DNA of 19,023 nt, taken from assembly GCA_002361955.1 (NCBI GenBank), contig DESK01000009.1:1-19023 (forward strand). Reading direction: 5' to 3'. The stretch's first letter is position 1. Every line of letters begins with the position of its first letter. The translations under genes and the position numbers were made by a program. This document shows, piece by piece, positions 8,879 to 15,967 of the stretch. The DNA is from Lachnospiraceae bacterium UBA3316. GTDB taxonomy: Bacteria > Bacillota > Clostridia > Lachnospirales > Lachnospiraceae. The notes under the pieces are model-generated. The model was not told where the DNA came from. It made no database searches and saw nothing but the letters and a program-made list of their open reading frames with translations.

Positions 8879-8887
8879 AAGTACCAA
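8861..8887 (-). repeat. 9-bp iterated repeat over the cobO-like promoter
   Basis: Three abutting units read on the plus strand as AAGTATCAA, AAGTGTCAA and AAGTACCAA, with a partial fourth (AAGTCC) to 8893. On the minus strand the unit is TTG-N-Y-ACTT, and the middle copy supplies the TTGACA box. Tandem short direct repeats at a promoter suggest protein binding sites, but no known operator is recognised. Confidence 0.55.
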
Positions 8888-8930
8888 AAGTCCGGGAAAG
8901 GGAGCAGAAGCCCCGGTACTATGATACAAA

Positions 8931-8961
8931 TACAGCCCTGCGTTTTATTCGCAGAGCCGTA
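8931..8961 (-). terminator. Possible terminator of the SSB-like gene
   Basis: Minus strand, about 25 bases after the stop at 8985: TACgGCTCTGCG (8950-8961) pairs with CGCAGGGCtGTA (8931-8942) across a 7-base loop, with one mismatch and one G-T pair. Only a broken T tract (TTTGTATC) follows. A second small CCGGG/CCCGG stem at about 8892-8915 follows it, next to ACTTTTGG. Confidence 0.4.
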
Positions 8962-8984
8962 TGATACGTTCCTTTCCAGGATTT

Positions 8985-9608
8985 TTATGTGTACTCCAGT
9001 TTGCTGACGGACACCTCATAGGCTGTCCTCTTCTCTGTAAGATCCCCCTCCAGTTTCTTCATATAATCCCGGCTCTGTATCCGGCCCCACACCTGCACGT
9101 GGCCTCCCACCTCAAAGGTGGAAGAAAATCTGGCGTTTCTCCCCCAGCATATACAGGGAATATAATCAGACTTGCCATAGGGGCGGTTTACGGCCACCAG
9201 CATATCCGCGATCTCCCTTCCCAGGGGTGTCTTGCGATAGACGGGCATCTTACAGATATATCCATCCAGAAAGATCTGGTTTGTTTTCATTTTGTCGTTC
9301 TCTTCCTCCGCAAAGCTGATCTCCCTGGCAAAGACGGAAAGCACCAGCCTGTTTTTCTTCTCCTCATGCCTGTTGTAGGAACGGAACTGTCCGGATATCT
9401 GTATGTATTCTCCCTGATAGTCCTGAGTAACGTCGATGAGCCTGTCAGAAACCATAACCGGAATCCTGTCGCAGGAGTTGCTCAGCCGCTTGACAAGAAT
9501 ATCCATCATATAGAAGCCTTCCCCGAATACCTCGTGGCTGAACACAAATTCCGAAGCCACCTGTCCCATGATCGTTACCTGATTGTTTTCAATTACCTTA
9601 TCTGCCAT
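8985..9608 (-). CDS. SSB-like single-stranded DNA-binding protein with two OB-folds
   Basis: A 207-residue protein with two consecutive OB-fold-like regions, about 8-100 and 109-206. The second (NQIFLDGYICKMPVYRKTP, then CICWGRNA, then VGGHVQVWGRIQSRDY) fits the SSB family best. The first (QVTIMGQVASEF, then GEYIQISGQFRSYN) is more divergent. Ordinary bacterial SSB carries one OB-fold and ends in an acidic tip with a final Phe. This protein ends SKLEYT and lacks that tip, so it is likely a paralogue that does not recruit the usual SSB partners. The start follows GGGAG about 12 bases upstream. It is transcribed divergently from typA. A role in DNA binding is inferred from the fold only. Confidence 0.75.
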   Translation of the reverse strand: MADKVIENNQVTIMGQVASEFVFSHEVFGEGFYMMDILVKRLSNSCDRIPVMVSDRLIDVTQDYQGEYIQISGQFRSYNRHEEKKNRLVLSVFAREISFAEEENDKMKTNQIFLDGYICKMPVYRKTPLGREIADMLVAVNRPYGKSDYIPCICWGRNARFSSTFEVGGHVQVWGRIQSRDYMKKLEGDLTEKRTAYEVSVSKLEYT

Positions 9609-9812
9609 AATAAAATGTTCTCCCTTCCTGTTCTCTGGCGGAATTCTTTCGTTCTCCGCTTTGTATACCTTTGTTTGTGTATAGTTATATGTATGACCTT
9701 CTTTTTCCTATTATTCTGATTACCATTCATCTATGCGGGTTCTTAACGATGCGGTTCCCAGTAACTTCTTAACTATTATATGAACTTTTTTTAGAAATCC
9801 TTGCAGAAATCC

Positions 9813-9840
9813 TTGTATTCCCCCAAAAATATGGTACACT
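9813..9840 (+). promoter_or_regulatory. Candidate typA promoter
   Basis: TTGTAT (9813-9818), 16-bp spacer, TACACT (9835-9840). Both boxes are fair matches to sigma-A consensus. It would give a leader of about 145 bases containing the structured repeat element. Confidence 0.45.
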
Positions 9841-9856
9841 GATTTACGGCTTGATT

Positions 9857-9952
9857 CCCGCGGCTAACGCAGAAAAGACACATGCCTGCATGGATGTTTG
9901 ACGAATGCCGCGAGGGACAAACAGGGTTACTGCGCACGCTGTGAACAGTAAC
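9857..9952 (+). repeat. Structured leader of typA; CATGC/GCATG element, copy A
   Basis: Bases 9881-9912 match the minus-strand copy in the gerAA leader at 25 of 32 positions by hand alignment. Pairings seen: outer CCCGCGGC (9857-9864) with GCCGCGAGGG (9907-9916, one bulged base); core hairpin CATGC (9881-9885) with GCATG (9888-9892). TGTTTG (9895-9900) can alternatively pair with CAAACA (9918-9923), which would exclude or knot with the outer stem. A separate hairpin GTTACTG (9926-9932) with CAGTAAC (9946-9952) follows. This may be a regulatory leader RNA or a dispersed repeat. No named riboswitch class is recognised. Confidence 0.55.
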
Positions 9953-9991
9953 AAACATGGTATAGAACATAAGAAAGTGAGATTTTGATTT

Positions 9992-11818
9992 ATGAAAAGA
10001 GAAGATGTTCGTAATGTTGCGATTATCGCCCATGTAGACCATGGCAAAACCACACTGGTAGATGAACTGTTAAAGCAAAGCGGTGTGTTCCGCGCCAACC
10101 AGGAAGTGGCAGAGCGTGTCATGGATTCCAATGATATTGAGCGTGAACGCGGAATCACAATTTTAGCCAAAAATACTGCTGTTTTTTATAAAAATACAAA
10201 AATAAACATTGTGGACACACCGGGCCACGCAGATTTCGGCGGCGAAGTGGAACGTGTCCTTAAGATGGTAAACGGCGTCATCCTGCTGGTGGACGCTTTC
10301 GAGGGCTCCATGCCCCAGACAAAATTTGTGCTCCGCAAGGCCCTGGAGCTGGATCTGCCGGTGATCGTGTGCATCAATAAGATCGACCGCCCGGAGGCCC
10401 GCCCGGAGGAAGTGGTGGATGAAGTGCTGGAGCTCCTGATGGATCTGGACGCCTCTGACGCCCAGCTGGACTGCCCCTTCCTCTACGCCTCCGCCAAGGC
10501 AGGCTACGCCGTCCGTGATCTGGCAGATACGCCAAAGGATATGACTCCCCTTTTCGAGACGATCCTAAACTATATCCCTGCTCCGGAGGGAGATGAGATG
10601 GCAGGAACCCAGGTGCTGATCAGCACCATCGATTATAACGAATATGTAGGGCGCATCGGCGTGGGCAAAGTGGATAACGGCACCATCCGGGTAAACCAGG
10701 AGTGCGTTATGGTGAACCACCACGACCCGAGCAAGCAGCAAAAGGTAAAGATCAGCAAGCTCTATGAGTTTGACGGCCTGAACAAGGTAGCCGTGGAGGA
10801 AGCCGGCGTAGGCTCCATCGTGGCTATCTCCGGTATCGCGAATCTGCACATCGGCGACACCTTATGCTCCCCTGAACATGTGGAGGCCATTCCCTTCCAG
10901 AAGATCTCAGAGCCCACCATCGCCATGCACTTTATTGTAAACGACAGCCCCCTGGCCGGTCAGGAGGGCAAATATGTCACCTCCCGCCACCTGCGCGACC
11001 GCCTGTTCCGGGAGCTGAACACAGACGTCAGCCTCCGGGTGGAAGAGACGGACACCACAGAGGCCTTCAAGGTATCTGGCCGCGGCGAGCTGCACCTGTC
11101 CGTCCTCATCGAAAATATGCGCCGGGAGGGCTACGAATTCGCCGTCAGCAAAGCGGAGGTTCTCTACCGCACTGACGAGCGGGGCAAAAAGCTGGAGCCC
11201 ATGGAGATCGCCTACGTGGACGTACCGGAAGAGTTTTCCGGCACTGTCATCCAGAAGCTGAGCCTCAGAAAAGGAGAGCTTCAGGGCATGAGCCTTACAG
11301 GAGGCGGCTACACCCGCCTGGAATTCTCCATCCCCTCCAGGGGGCTGATCGGATACCGCGGCGAGTTTATGACCGACACGAAGGGCAACGGCGTGCTGAA
11401 TACATCCTTCGACGGCTATGCCCCCTACAAGGGAGACATCCAGTACAGGAAGCAAGGCAGCCTGATCGCCTTCGAGGCAGGTGAAGCCGTCACTTACGGG
11501 CTTTTCAACGCCCAGGAAAGAGGAACCCTCTTTATCGGCCCCGGCGAGAAGGTGTACTCCGGCATGGTGATCGGGCAGAGCGGAAAGCCGGAGGATATCG
11601 AGCTGAACGTATGTAAGACAAAGCATCTGACAAATACCCGTTCCTCCTCCGCCGACGAGGCCTTAAAGCTGACGCCGCCCAAGATCCTCAGCCTTGAGCA
11701 GGCCCTGGAGTTCATCGACACGGACGAGCTTTTGGAGGTGACTCCCACAAGCCTGCGCATCCGCAAAAAGATCCTGGATCCCACCCTGCGGAAACGCTCA
11801 AAGATCAATAAACAGTAA
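9992..11818 (+). CDS. typA: Ribosome-associated translational GTPase TypA/BipA
   Basis: A 608-residue translation-factor GTPase of the EF-G-like family that binds the 70S ribosome and helps ribosome assembly, cold and stress growth. G motifs are complete: G1 AHVDHGKT (13-20), G2 RGITI (53-57), G3 DTPGH (75-79), G4 NKID (129-132) and G5 SAKAG (about 166-170). Beta-barrel and EF-G-like domains follow. The TypA-specific C-terminus is present (TRSSSADEALKLTPP, then SLEQALEFIDTDELLEVTP, then SLRIRKKIL). Length is normal. The ribosome site is weak (AAAGTGAG about 10 bases before the ATG). It is monocistronic, with a long structured leader and a terminator that overlaps the end of convergent spoIIR. 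Confidence 0.97.
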   Translation: MKREDVRNVAIIAHVDHGKTTLVDELLKQSGVFRANQEVAERVMDSNDIERERGITILAKNTAVFYKNTKINIVDTPGHADFGGEVERVLKMVNGVILLVDAFEGSMPQTKFVLRKALELDLPVIVCINKIDRPEARPEEVVDEVLELLMDLDASDAQLDCPFLYASAKAGYAVRDLADTPKDMTPLFETILNYIPAPEGDEMAGTQVLISTIDYNEYVGRIGVGKVDNGTIRVNQECVMVNHHDPSKQQKVKISKLYEFDGLNKVAVEEAGVGSIVAISGIANLHIGDTLCSPEHVEAIPFQKISEPTIAMHFIVNDSPLAGQEGKYVTSRHLRDRLFRELNTDVSLRVEETDTTEAFKVSGRGELHLSVLIENMRREGYEFAVSKAEVLYRTDERGKKLEPMEIAYVDVPEEFSGTVIQKLSLRKGELQGMSLTGGGYTRLEFSIPSRGLIGYRGEFMTDTKGNGVLNTSFDGYAPYKGDIQYRKQGSLIAFEAGEAVTYGLFNAQERGTLFIGPGEKVYSGMVIGQSGKPEDIELNVCKTKHLTNTRSSSADEALKLTPPKILSLEQALEFIDTDELLEVTPTSLRIRKKILDPTLRKRSKINKQ

Positions 11819-11835
11819 ACCGTCTTCTATAAAGA

Positions 11836-11870
11836 AGCTGGCATTCCCTCAGGCGGATGTCAGCTTTTTT
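11836..11870 (+). terminator. typA terminator, overlapping the spoIIR stop codon
   Basis: AGCTGGCAT (11836-11844) pairs with ATGTCAGCT (11857-11865) with one G-T pair, followed by a run of six T (11865-11870). The spoIIR stop codon (11860-11862) is in the right arm. On the minus strand the same stem is followed by TTCTTTAT, so it may serve both convergent genes. Confidence 0.9.
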
Positions 11871-12549
11871 GCGCGTCTGTTTCTCCTGCCGCCAGGCGGA
11901 ACAGACGGCAGGTAATCTTAACCTTGCTGCGCTTCCAGTCAAAAAGGCTCTCATACTCCTCCTCCGTCAGCACATTTTTCAGCTTCTGCTTCTGCTCCTT
12001 CGGCAGCACGGCATGGACGGAGTCCAGAAAACAAAGGTTCGGAAAGAGAACGCACCACCAGTTCTTTCCCTCAGCCTTGCCTATGCACAGCCGCAGGGCC
12101 TGGTAGCGCCCCGCCGGAAATGTGCAGTCCCCGTAAGACTTTCTCGGAAAATAGCAGCTGGTCAGCTCCCCGCGAACGGGATAGGACGCCCCCCGGGCCT
12201 CCACCACCTGCTTTGCCCTGGCCTCGATCTCTCCCAGATGGGACTGGACACGGCTTCTCGTCTCCTCCATGTCCTCCGCGCCGGAAAGCAGCCCCTCCAT
12301 GTAGTTCACCACCTCGTCCCGCACGGCCAGCTTTAAGTCCTGGTCCTGCCGGCTGTCACTGTTGGCGATCACATGGAAGCGCAGAATCTCCCCGGCGATC
12401 CCCTGCTGAATATCCTGTCCCTTTCCCAGAGCCGTGACGTTCGCTGCCGCCAGCAGCCCCAGAACCGTCAGCAGGACGCACAGCCCCACCGCCTGCCTCC
12501 TGTAGAACCACAGAAGGTCTTTGACAGTTTCTTTTCTTTCATGCTTCAT
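11860..12549 (-). CDS. spoIIR: Stage II sporulation protein R
   Basis: A 229-residue protein made in the forespore under sigma-F and exported to the intermembrane space, where it triggers SpoIIGA to process pro-sigma-E in the mother cell (known for the family). There is one N-terminal membrane or signal segment at about 20-40 after a basic start. Family hallmarks: ILRFHVIANSDSRQDQDLKL, then VRDEVVNY, YFPRKSYGDCTFPAGRYQAL, and IGKAEGKNWWCVLFPNLCF. Start ATG is preceded by GGGGAGG at 8 bases. A sigma-F-like promoter sits at 12581-12609. It lies 99 bases after the gerAC-like gene on the same strand with no terminator between them. Convergent with typA. Confidence 0.95.
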   Translation of the reverse strand: MKHERKETVKDLLWFYRRQAVGLCVLLTVLGLLAAANVTALGKGQDIQQGIAGEILRFHVIANSDSRQDQDLKLAVRDEVVNYMEGLLSGAEDMEETRSRVQSHLGEIEARAKQVVEARGASYPVRGELTSCYFPRKSYGDCTFPAGRYQALRLCIGKAEGKNWWCVLFPNLCFLDSVHAVLPKEQKQKLKNVLTEEEYESLFDWKRSKVKITCRLFRLAAGETDAQKS

Positions 12550-12580
12550 ATACAGATCCTCCCCAGAAATCGAATAGCTA

Positions 12581-12609
12581 TATTCTTCCCTCTTTTTTCC
12601 GGTTTAATC
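12581..12609 (-). promoter_or_regulatory. Sigma-F-like promoter of spoIIR
   Basis: Minus strand -10 GGGAAGAATA (12581-12590) fits the sigma-F pattern GGNRANAHTW at every position. The -35 GATTA (12605-12609) differs by one base from GYWTA, at a slightly short 14-base spacer. It is consistent with the known forespore expression of spoIIR. Sigma-F and sigma-G patterns overlap, so the call rests partly on the gene identity. Confidence 0.55.
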
Positions 12610-12648
12610 ACCCCATAAAACACAAAAGGAAATAGGAACCCTCAGGCC

Positions 12649-13206
12649 TCACTGTCCCGTCTTTGCCTTTCTCGGCACCGGCACATGGACGGCCTCCGCC
12701 GCCTCCTGGGAAAGTTCTATCTTCCCTCCGGGCCGGGCCTCCCCCTCTTTTTCACACAGCAGCGGCACCCGTATGGACGGTTCCCCGTTGTGCAGATAGT
12801 TCAGCAGATCCTTTAAGGCCAGCCTCTCTTCCGGGCCGCCGGGCTGGTTTTTCGCCAGATCCTCCAGCAAAAGACCAAACTTCTCGTCACGCTCCGCCAG
12901 GCCGCATACGCCCTCATCGGCCACGAACACCAGCATATTTCCTGCGAAGACGGGATGCTCCTCCAGATAGGCCAGAATCTCCCCGAGAGACGCCGGATCC
13001 TCCGCCGCCTCCCGGCCCAGCAGCACGGCCTTCACCTGCCCGTAATCAATATACTTGCTGGATGCGGCCTGGCGTTCCTCCTCCCGGGCCCCGAGATCTC
13101 CCGTCCGGGCCACCAGGACCGTCGGAAAGCTGCGGTCCTCCAGTTCCCGCCTGCCGCAGCCTGTCAAAGCCAGCGCAAGGGCCAGCGCCGCGATGATTTT
13201 CTTCAT
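12649..13206 (-). CDS. Short GerAC-like germination lipoprotein (N-terminal domain only)
   Basis: A 185-residue lipoprotein in the third position of the gerA operon. The signal peptide ends in a lipobox, LTGC (about 14-17), followed by GRRELEDRSFPTVLVA. That matches the start of Ger(x)C proteins, which usually read REIEDR. The YGQVKAVLLGREAA...LGEILAYLEEHPVFAGNMLVFVA section also fits the GerAC N-terminal domain. Full GerAC proteins are near 370-400 residues, and the C-terminal Ger(x)C domain is absent here. The start was set at 13206 rather than the upstream in-frame ATG because AAAGGAGG lies just before it and it overlaps the gerAB stop by ATGA. The chain ends cleanly (KAKTGQ), so it may be a real short form. 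Confidence 0.75.
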   Translation of the reverse strand: MKKIIAALALALALTGCGRRELEDRSFPTVLVARTGDLGAREEERQAASSKYIDYGQVKAVLLGREAAEDPASLGEILAYLEEHPVFAGNMLVFVADEGVCGLAERDEKFGLLLEDLAKNQPGGPEERLALKDLLNYLHNGEPSIRVPLLCEKEGEARPGGKIELSQEAAEAVHVPVPRKAKTGQ

Positions 13207-14312
13207 ATCCGCCTCCTTTCTCCCGCCTTCCCGTTCTTCCTTCCTGCACACTCCACCACTGCCAGCAGCAGGGTAAAGCCCACCAGAAGCGGGACGCACA
13301 GATACCCGCCAAGCACCGTGTACACCCTGGCCGCCGTCTCATAGGAGGCGCACCACAGGGCTCCGGCGTAGACGAAAAGAGCCATCAAGGGCCCTGCTGC
13401 CGGTCGGTCCTTTCCGAGAAGCCCTCCCGCCAGGCGGCGCATATAAAACAGCCCCGCGCTCACAGCGGCAAAAAAGGTGCCCAGCAGCAGGGCGGTAAAA
13501 ATCACATCCCACCGCTGCAAAAATCCCCCGGGAATTTCCGCGCTGCTCATCAGTGTGATCACGGGCCAGGGAAATGCCCGCATTCCCGCTTCCCCGAAGG
13601 CATTGATGGCCGCCAGCAGCAGGGCGGCCGCCGCCAGTCCCGTGACAGCCACAGCCCTCATCAGCGTCCTTCCCATCTCTTTGCGCTCCTCCAGCCGGGG
13701 CGCCACAAACAGAAAGATTCCCATGCCGCCGAAAACCATAAAGACGCGCAATCCGTTTCCCGCCATCTCCGGGGAAAGCTCCGCCTGCCCCGGCACCAGG
13801 TAGCCGCTCCCTCCCGTAAAGGCCGCTCCCAAAAGCAGAAGCGCCATAGGCGCCAGGGCCGTGAAACAGAGGACTTCGCTGACCCTGGCCCGCACCTCCA
13901 GCCCTCCGGACACGATGTACACCGCCCCCAAAACAAGCACCCCCATCAGAAGCTCCCCGGAAGCCTCCGGCAGAATAAAGGTCAGGGCAATCTCCTCAAA
14001 CAGCCTGAGCAAAAGCACCGTATTTAAGAAGGCATAGCCAAAATAGAGGAACATCAGCAGCCTGGCGCACAGCCGCCCCAGCCGCTCCTCCACATAGGAG
14101 GGGAAATCCCCCCGGACGCCGGACGCCAGATAACCCACCAGCCGCCCGTAAGCCAGGGATAGCCCTACCCCCAGTACCAGGCTCAGGATAAAGCTCCTTC
14201 CGCTAACGCCGGACGCCAGCCCCGGCAGCAACAGCGCCGCCTTCCCGATCCAGTCCAGAACCACCATGCGCCCCAGCTGGCGCGTGGATATTTTCCCGTT
14301 ATCTGCCACCAT
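13203..14312 (-). CDS. gerAB: Spore germination receptor subunit B (GerAB, APC-like transporter fold)
   Basis: A 369-residue integral membrane protein with about ten hydrophobic segments, the usual length and layout of GerAB. Typical features are the N-terminal KISTRQLGRMVVLDWIG, the GDFPSYVEERLG loop and the PWPVITLMSSAEIPGGFLQRWD segment that replaces the family's FP-x-x-x-x-x-I-xxxxFIQRxD motif. In known receptors this subunit holds the germinant site in the spore inner membrane. GGGAGG precedes the ATG, which overlaps the gerAA end by 14 bases. Its stop overlaps the next gene by 4 bases, so the three are translationally coupled. Confidence 0.92.
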   Translation of the reverse strand: MVADNGKISTRQLGRMVVLDWIGKAALLLPGLASGVSGRSFILSLVLGVGLSLAYGRLVGYLASGVRGDFPSYVEERLGRLCARLLMFLYFGYAFLNTVLLLRLFEEIALTFILPEASGELLMGVLVLGAVYIVSGGLEVRARVSEVLCFTALAPMALLLLGAAFTGGSGYLVPGQAELSPEMAGNGLRVFMVFGGMGIFLFVAPRLEERKEMGRTLMRAVAVTGLAAAALLLAAINAFGEAGMRAFPWPVITLMSSAEIPGGFLQRWDVIFTALLLGTFFAAVSAGLFYMRRLAGGLLGKDRPAAGPLMALFVYAGALWCASYETAARVYTVLGGYLCVPLLVGFTLLLAVVECAGRKNGKAGERRRI

Positions 14313-15801
14313 CCGGCCATCCTCCCTTCTTTCTCATGCGCGTCCTGTTCTGCCTCCTGGCAAAAAGGGGCCGCCTGTAAAGCTTATCCAGGGGTGCCCG
14401 CAGGATATTGTCCCTGCTCTCCCCGCCAGGGTTCACACTGCCTCCGGCAAAGGGCATCAGGTAGGACACGCCGAAGCTCTTTAAGCCCGCCAGGTGCACC
14501 AGCACAAGGATCCAGCCAAATACCAGCCCCAGAATGCCGAAGGCGGCGCACAGCCCAAGCATCATGTATTTCACCAGCCGCAATGCTTCGGAAACCTCCT
14601 CATTAGGAACCGCAAAGGAGCCCAGGGCCGTCAGAGCCACCACCACCACTACCACCGGGCTGACAATATTCGCGCTCACTGCCGCCTGGCCGATGATCAG
14701 GCCTCCCACAATCCCTATGGTGTTTCCGACAGGCCCCGGCATCCGCAGCCCCGCCTCCCGCAGCAGTTCAAAGGAAAGCTCCAAAAGCAGCACCTCCACA
14801 AGCGCCGGAAAGGGCACGCCGGCCCTGGCCTCCGCCAGGGAAAAGAGCAGGTTTGTGGGCAGAAGCTGGGGATGGAAATTGACCGCGGCCACATAGATTC
14901 CGGGCAGGGAAACTGCCAGGAAGGCCCCCAAATACCGGAGGATGCGCAGAAAGGACACGATGGCAAAATGCCTGTAATAGTCGTCGCTTGTCTGGAACAG
15001 GGTGTTCAGGGTGGCCGGAAGCAGCAGCGCCTCCGGGGAATTGTCACAGATCACAGCCACCCGCCCCTCCAGCACCGCCATAGCCGCCCGGTCGGGGCGC
15101 TCCGTCGTCTGATACTGGGGGAAGGGGGAATATTTAAGGTCTGCCGTCAGATGTTCGATGACGCCTCCGTCCAGTACGCCATCAATCTCAAAGGAATCCA
15201 GCTTTTTCTCCAGATTATCCAGGATCGGCTGGTAGGCCAGCCCCTCCATATACACCACCGCCGTCATCGTGTTGGAATGTTTTCCCAGGGGCGTCTCTTT
15301 TACCTTTAAGGTCGTATCCCTGACGCGCTTCCTGATCAGCGCCGTATTCACCTTTTCCGACTCGGAGAAGGCCTCCTTGCTGCCCCGCAGCACCTTTTCC
15401 GAGTCCGCCTTCATCACTCCCGTCCCCGGGTATCCCTTGCTGCCGATCTTGATGGCCTTGTCAAAGTGGTCCACAAAGAGAACGGCATTTCCCGCCAGCA
15501 TAGCCGCCATAGCCTCTTCCATGGTGGGAAGCTCCTTTGTATCGGAAACTCCCAGGCTGTTATTTTCTATGGCCTCCGCCACGTCCTCCTCTTCCATCTC
15601 CCACAGACGGTTCAGCATCTTCCCAATCACCGAGTCCTCCAGCATCATATTGCTGACGGCCGTCTCTATATAAACTAAAAAGCAGTCGATGCCCTGCTGT
15701 TTGCCCAGGCGCATCGGCCTGACCAGGATGTCGTCGCAGCCCTTTACGAGTTCCCGCACCGCCTGCTCATTTTTCTTCAGTTCCGCAGATAATTTTCCCA
15801 T
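14299..15801 (-). CDS. gerAA: Spore germination receptor subunit A (GerAA)
   Basis: A 500-residue GerA-family protein. It has a soluble N-terminal domain (1 to about 280) with the family pieces CFLVYIETAVSNMML, GNAVLFVD and ETPLGKHSNTMTAVVYMEGLA (region 170-188), and DGVLDGGVIEHLTAD. A membrane domain of about five segments (287-307, 330-346, 361-377, 378-397, 411-437) follows and includes SLPGIYVAAVNFHPQLLPT and GPVGNTIGIVGGLIIG. GerAA forms the oligomeric channel part of the spore receptor. AAGGCGG sits 8 bases before the ATG. It is first in the operon, and a structured repeat element occupies its leader. No clear sigma-G promoter was found. Confidence 0.95.
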   Translation of the reverse strand: MGKLSAELKKNEQAVRELVKGCDDILVRPMRLGKQQGIDCFLVYIETAVSNMMLEDSVIGKMLNRLWEMEEEDVAEAIENNSLGVSDTKELPTMEEAMAAMLAGNAVLFVDHFDKAIKIGSKGYPGTGVMKADSEKVLRGSKEAFSESEKVNTALIRKRVRDTTLKVKETPLGKHSNTMTAVVYMEGLAYQPILDNLEKKLDSFEIDGVLDGGVIEHLTADLKYSPFPQYQTTERPDRAAMAVLEGRVAVICDNSPEALLLPATLNTLFQTSDDYYRHFAIVSFLRILRYLGAFLAVSLPGIYVAAVNFHPQLLPTNLLFSLAEARAGVPFPALVEVLLLELSFELLREAGLRMPGPVGNTIGIVGGLIIGQAAVSANIVSPVVVVVVALTALGSFAVPNEEVSEALRLVKYMMLGLCAAFGILGLVFGWILVLVHLAGLKSFGVSYLMPFAGGSVNPGGESRDNILRAPLDKLYRRPLFARRQNRTRMRKKGGWPDGGR

Positions 15802-15828
15802 ACGCTTACCGCCTTACCAAGTTGTTCG

Positions 15829-15892
15829 TTTTACGCGACAGTCGCCAAATCACCATGCAAGCATGGCGGCTTGGCTCGTTGCCCGCGTAAAA
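15829..15892 (-). repeat. Nested-hairpin element in the gerAA leader; CATGC/GCATG element, copy B
   Basis: A nested inverted repeat: outer TTTTACGCG (15829-15837) with CGCGTAAAA (15884-15892), middle GCCAA (15844-15848) with TTGGC (15871-15875), core CCATGC (15853-15858) with GCATGG (15861-15866). GCGAC/GTCGC (15835-15845) can form a competing hairpin. Read on the minus strand it resembles the typA leader element. It ends 27 bases before the gerAA ATG and touches the T-run of the gntR terminator, so the two structures are adjacent. Confidence 0.65.
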
Positions 15893-15915
15893 AAAGGATA
15901 AGATTTCTCTTATCC
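15889..15915 (-). terminator. Intrinsic terminator of the ispE-gntR operon
   Basis: Minus strand: perfect stem GGATAAGA/TCTTATCC (15908-15915 with 15896-15903) closed by a GAAA tetraloop and followed by seven T (15889-15895). It lies about 50 bases beyond the gntR stop codon. Confidence 0.95.
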
Positions 15916-15967
15916 CTTGATGGTACTATGCCCGGTATCCCGGATTCTATTCGAATTCTATTATTTA

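Larger units (their letters stand above)
9609..9991. other. Divergent intergenic region between the SSB-like gene and typA
   Basis: 383 bases without a supported gene. From the SSB-like side it holds TTTGTATACC at 9661-9670 (9 of 12 positions of the ispE operator palindrome), two TTCTTAAC-K-AT direct repeats near 9738-9774, two AAATCCTTG direct repeats near 9795-9818, the typA promoter candidate and a structured typA leader. No clear promoter for the SSB-like gene was found. Short minus-strand frames here have no gene-like features. Confidence 0.6.

Noticed and set aside
8961..9719. Plus-strand 252-codon frame opposite the SSB-like gene
   Set aside because: No recognisable domain and no ribosome site, and the minus-strand frame gives a convincing OB-fold protein with a ribosome site.
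14494..15309. Plus-strand frames opposite gerAA
   Set aside because: His/Gln-rich mirror translation of a high-GC membrane protein gene. The gerAA reading is unambiguous.
15802..15888. Sigma-G promoter for the gerA operon
   Set aside because: CATGGTG in the leader resembles a sigma-G -10 box, but no suitable -35 lies at the right distance and those bases belong to the shared hairpin element.
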